DNA from: JAAXKN01 sp050258415
Lineage (GTDB): Bacteria; Bacteroidota; Ignavibacteria; Ignavibacteriales; SURF-24
Direction: 5' to 3'
Assembly (NCBI GenBank): GCA_050258415.1
Contig: JBLMYS010000309.1
Location: 1 to 8,236, forward strand
Length of the DNA stretch: 8,236 nucleotides
Shown: in pieces, positions 6,347-8,236 of the stretch
How the letters are laid out: each line of letters begins with the position of its first letter
Position numbering within the stretch: position 1 is the stretch's first letter
Translations under genes and position numbers: made by a program
Notes under the pieces: generated by a model
Seen by the model: the letters and a program-made list of their open reading frames with translations, nothing else
Databases searched by the model: none
What the model was told of the DNA's origin: nothing

Positions 6347-8236
6347 TTAGTTATTATCCCTCATGGGTAGTAAAATTTCAAATGTTGTTTCTCCAGCGTT
6401 AGCATTAACAAGGCTGATGGAGCCTCCGTGCTGTTCAATTATCTTCTGGGAAATTGACAGTCCAAGCCCCGTGCCTGAAGCCTTTGTTGTCACAAACGGA
6501 TCGAAAACCTTTTCAGGCGAGGCGATTCCGCTTCCTGTGTCCTTAACATGAATACTGAGATAGGTGTCAAGGGGTTTTGAAGAGATTAAGATCTCTCCTT
6601 TGGAAGAGATGGCTTCAAGTGAATTTTCAATTAAATTAATAAATACCTGTCTTAACTTTTCTTTATCGGCACTTATCTGGCAGGGCTCGACCTCAATTAT
6701 AAAGCTGATATTTTTTTCATCCAGCCTTGGCTGGAACTGTTTTTTGACGTCTTCAACTAGCTCCCGGATATCCAGTATTGAACAGCTTAGCTCCGGCTGC
6801 CTGGAGAGCTGAAGAACCTCTTTTACGAGGTTATTCAGTCTTTTAATTTCTTTTTGAATTATCTGGAAGGAGTCCTCATCCTCCTCGCTTAATTTAAGGC
6901 TTTCAGATAAGATATCGGCATTCATTTTAATTGAAGTAAGAGGGGTTTTGATCTCATGGGCCAGAACGGCAGACATTTTACCGAGAGCTGCCAGTTTTTC
7001 AGCCTGAAGGAGCTTATTTTCAAGTACTTTTCTTTCTGTTATATCAACTTCAACAAACATATGCCCTGCGTATTTGATCTCATCAAAATAGACCGGCGAT
7101 ATAGTTACAAGAATATCCTTTCTCTGTCCTAAGGGATCTGTATATTCAATTTCACATTCATAGTTTCCCCTGTTTTTAAGGGCCGAGGTAACTTTCTCAA
7201 ATCCATCGCTTTTGCAGTTGCTGAACTGCAGGGCCAGGATGTTCTGATTTAGGACCTCAGAGGGTTCCTTGCCCAAAAGCCTGAAGAATGTTTTATTGGC
7301 TTCAAGGATTCTGGCATTCTTATCCACCACCGCAATTGAAGCCTGTGACTTTTCGAATGCATTAAGGAGGAGTGTAATTCTTTGTTCTTTACTCTTCAGC
7401 TCCTCCGAATTCTTGTGAAGTGTCTGTGCCATTTCATTAAATGCCTCCGCTACCTCTCCCAGTTCATCGTTTGAGTTTATGGAGACTTTTGTGTTGAAAT
7501 CTCCCTGTTTGATCTCAAGAGCCTTGTTTTTAAGCTCCTTAAGGGGATATGAGATTACAATATTTATGAGGATTGCCATACTGATGCTTACAATGAGTCC
7601 CCCCATAACGCTTAAGGCAAAATAGCCCAGCCATTCCTCGTTACTTACCCCCATAACAGCGCGCCCAAGGGGCACCTGGATCAGCATAATAATTATCGGC
7701 ACGAGGATTAAGGCTATAAGCAACACCTTTCTGTTAATGGAGAATTCGCGCACACGGTCCAAAGCCTTGGGGAACATGTTGAATTTACCCACAGCAACTG
7801 CAGTAAACATAATCACTCCGACCAGGAAGGCCAAAGGGCTCGCCTCAACGAGGTAATAAAAGCCTACTGTCCATGGGATAAACATACCGAAAACAAACGA
7901 TGTAAGGTTTGTAATAGTAAGTCCCATGAGAAACGTTAAAATTTGCATTCTGATCTGTTTTGAAGACTCTTTCTGATACCTTCTTATCAGAATGAAAGCC
8001 GAAAATCCAAGGAGGAAAAGGTACCAGGCAAGATAAACAGGGTATAAAGCCGTAAACTGGGGCTGAAAGTGATTATGATGTGCATGCGACTGCTTTACAA
8101 GGTATCCTCCCCAGAGCAGGAAAAGGACAACTACCGAGGGGATAAGAATAACGGATGCCTTCACAAGGCCTGTTTTCCTTTCCCTGGGGAAGTTCCAGGC
8201 AAAGAAAGTCAGGCTCATATTAATGAGCAGCAGGAA
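6347..8236 (-). CDS. Multi-TM sensor histidine kinase (HAMP-PAS-HisKA-HATPase), N-terminus cut by window edge
   Basis: Inner membrane sensor kinase of NtrB/ZraS type. The frame stays open to the right edge: six codons before the ATG at 8218 read FLLLIN and continue a membrane helix, and no ribosome site precedes that ATG, so the true start is outside the window. Residues are numbered from the 8218 ATG. The sensor part has helices at about 21-40, 61-78, 93-115 and 120-145, like the C-terminal part of the HisKA_7TM type. A second helix pair (165-184, 196-223) follows. HAMP is about 223-275, PAS about 280-398, HisKA about 408-470 with phosphoacceptor H421 (LAHEIKTP), and the ATPase domain has N box N532 (NLIENSLEA), G1 DTGSGI at 560-565, F box VFDPF and G2 GTGLGLSI. 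The loop between the helices at 21-40 and 61-78 is His-rich (H45, H47, H48, H50) and predicted to face outward. It precedes its response regulator by one base. Confidence 0.93.
   Translation of the reverse strand, partial: FLLLINMSLTFFAWNFPRERKTGLVKASVILIPSVVVLFLLWGGYLVKQSHAHHNHFQPQFTALYPVYLAWYLFLLGFSAFILIRRYQKESSKQIRMQILTFLMGLTITNLTSFVFGMFIPWTVGFYYLVEASPLAFLVGVIMFTAVAVGKFNMFPKALDRVREFSINRKVLLIALILVPIIIMLIQVPLGRAVMGVSNEEWLGYFALSVMGGLIVSISMAILINIVISYPLKELKNKALEIKQGDFNTKVSINSNDELGEVAEAFNEMAQTLHKNSEELKSKEQRITLLLNAFEKSQASIAVVDKNARILEANKTFFRLLGKEPSEVLNQNILALQFSNCKSDGFEKVTSALKNRGNYECEIEYTDPLGQRKDILVTISPVYFDEIKYAGHMFVEVDITERKVLENKLLQAEKLAALGKMSAVLAHEIKTPLTSIKMNADILSESLKLSEEDEDSFQIIQKEIKRLNNLVKEVLQLSRQPELSCSILDIRELVEDVKKQFQPRLDEKNISFIIEVEPCQISADKEKLRQVFINLIENSLEAISSKGEILISSKPLDTYLSIHVKDTGSGIASPEKVFDPFVTTKASGTGLGLSISQKIIEQHGGSISLVNANAGETTFEILLPMRDNN
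8069..8086 (-). other. His-rich predicted extracytoplasmic loop of the kinase (possible metal site)
   Basis: Encodes HAHHNH (residues 45-50), followed by FQPQF, between two membrane helices. The loops on either side of this helix pair are basic (PRERK and RRYQK), which places the His cluster outside the cytoplasm by the positive-inside rule. Four histidines within six residues are a plausible ligand set for Cu, Zn or Ni. Metal sensing is an inference. Confidence 0.55.

Overview
The window holds one metal-efflux locus with its regulator, and every supported gene lies on the minus strand, so the locus reads from high to low coordinates. In transcription order it contains: a membrane histidine kinase (cut by the right edge), an NtrC-family sigma54-activating response regulator, a short intergenic stretch with a terminator and a sigma54 promoter, a small single-helix membrane protein, a CusA-type heavy-metal RND pump, and a TolC-family outer membrane channel (cut by the left edge). 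No RNA genes, CRISPR arrays or insertion sequences were seen. No intergenic stretch exceeds 160 bases.

The host is probably a Gram-negative member of the Bacteroidota/Chlorobi/Ignavibacteria side of the tree. This is inferred from the moderate GC content, protein style (for example the Met-rich TolC-family protein with an APWS segment) and the mix of AT-rich intergenic DNA with sigma54 control. It is not proven from this window. The TolC-family protein implies an outer membrane.

Region by region: 6347-8236 is the kinase (multi-TM sensor, HAMP, PAS, HisKA, HATPase). 4999-6345 is the response regulator, starting one base after the kinase stop. 4929-4971 is a long perfect hairpin followed by a T run, an intrinsic terminator ending the regulatory operon. 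4866-4881 is a near-perfect -24/-12 sigma54 promoter facing the efflux genes. 4660-4830 encodes a 56-residue membrane protein. 1181-4555 is the CusA-like pump. 1-1178 is the outer membrane channel, missing its C-terminus.

The likely working model is that the kinase senses metal at the cell envelope (it has a His-rich loop predicted to face outward) and phosphorylates the response regulator. The regulator then activates sigma54 polymerase at the promoter next door, producing the small membrane protein, the RND pump and the channel. The pump keeps the three-methionine Cu(I)/Ag(I) site of E. coli CusA, which points to monovalent copper or silver export. The periplasmic adaptor (CusB) that such a pump needs is not in the window and would be expected beyond the left edge. 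The most unusual points are the sigma54/NtrC-type control of a Cus-type pump, a Met/Gly/Ser-rich insertion of about 65 residues in the pump's periplasmic part, and the unrecognised small membrane protein as first gene of the efflux operon.
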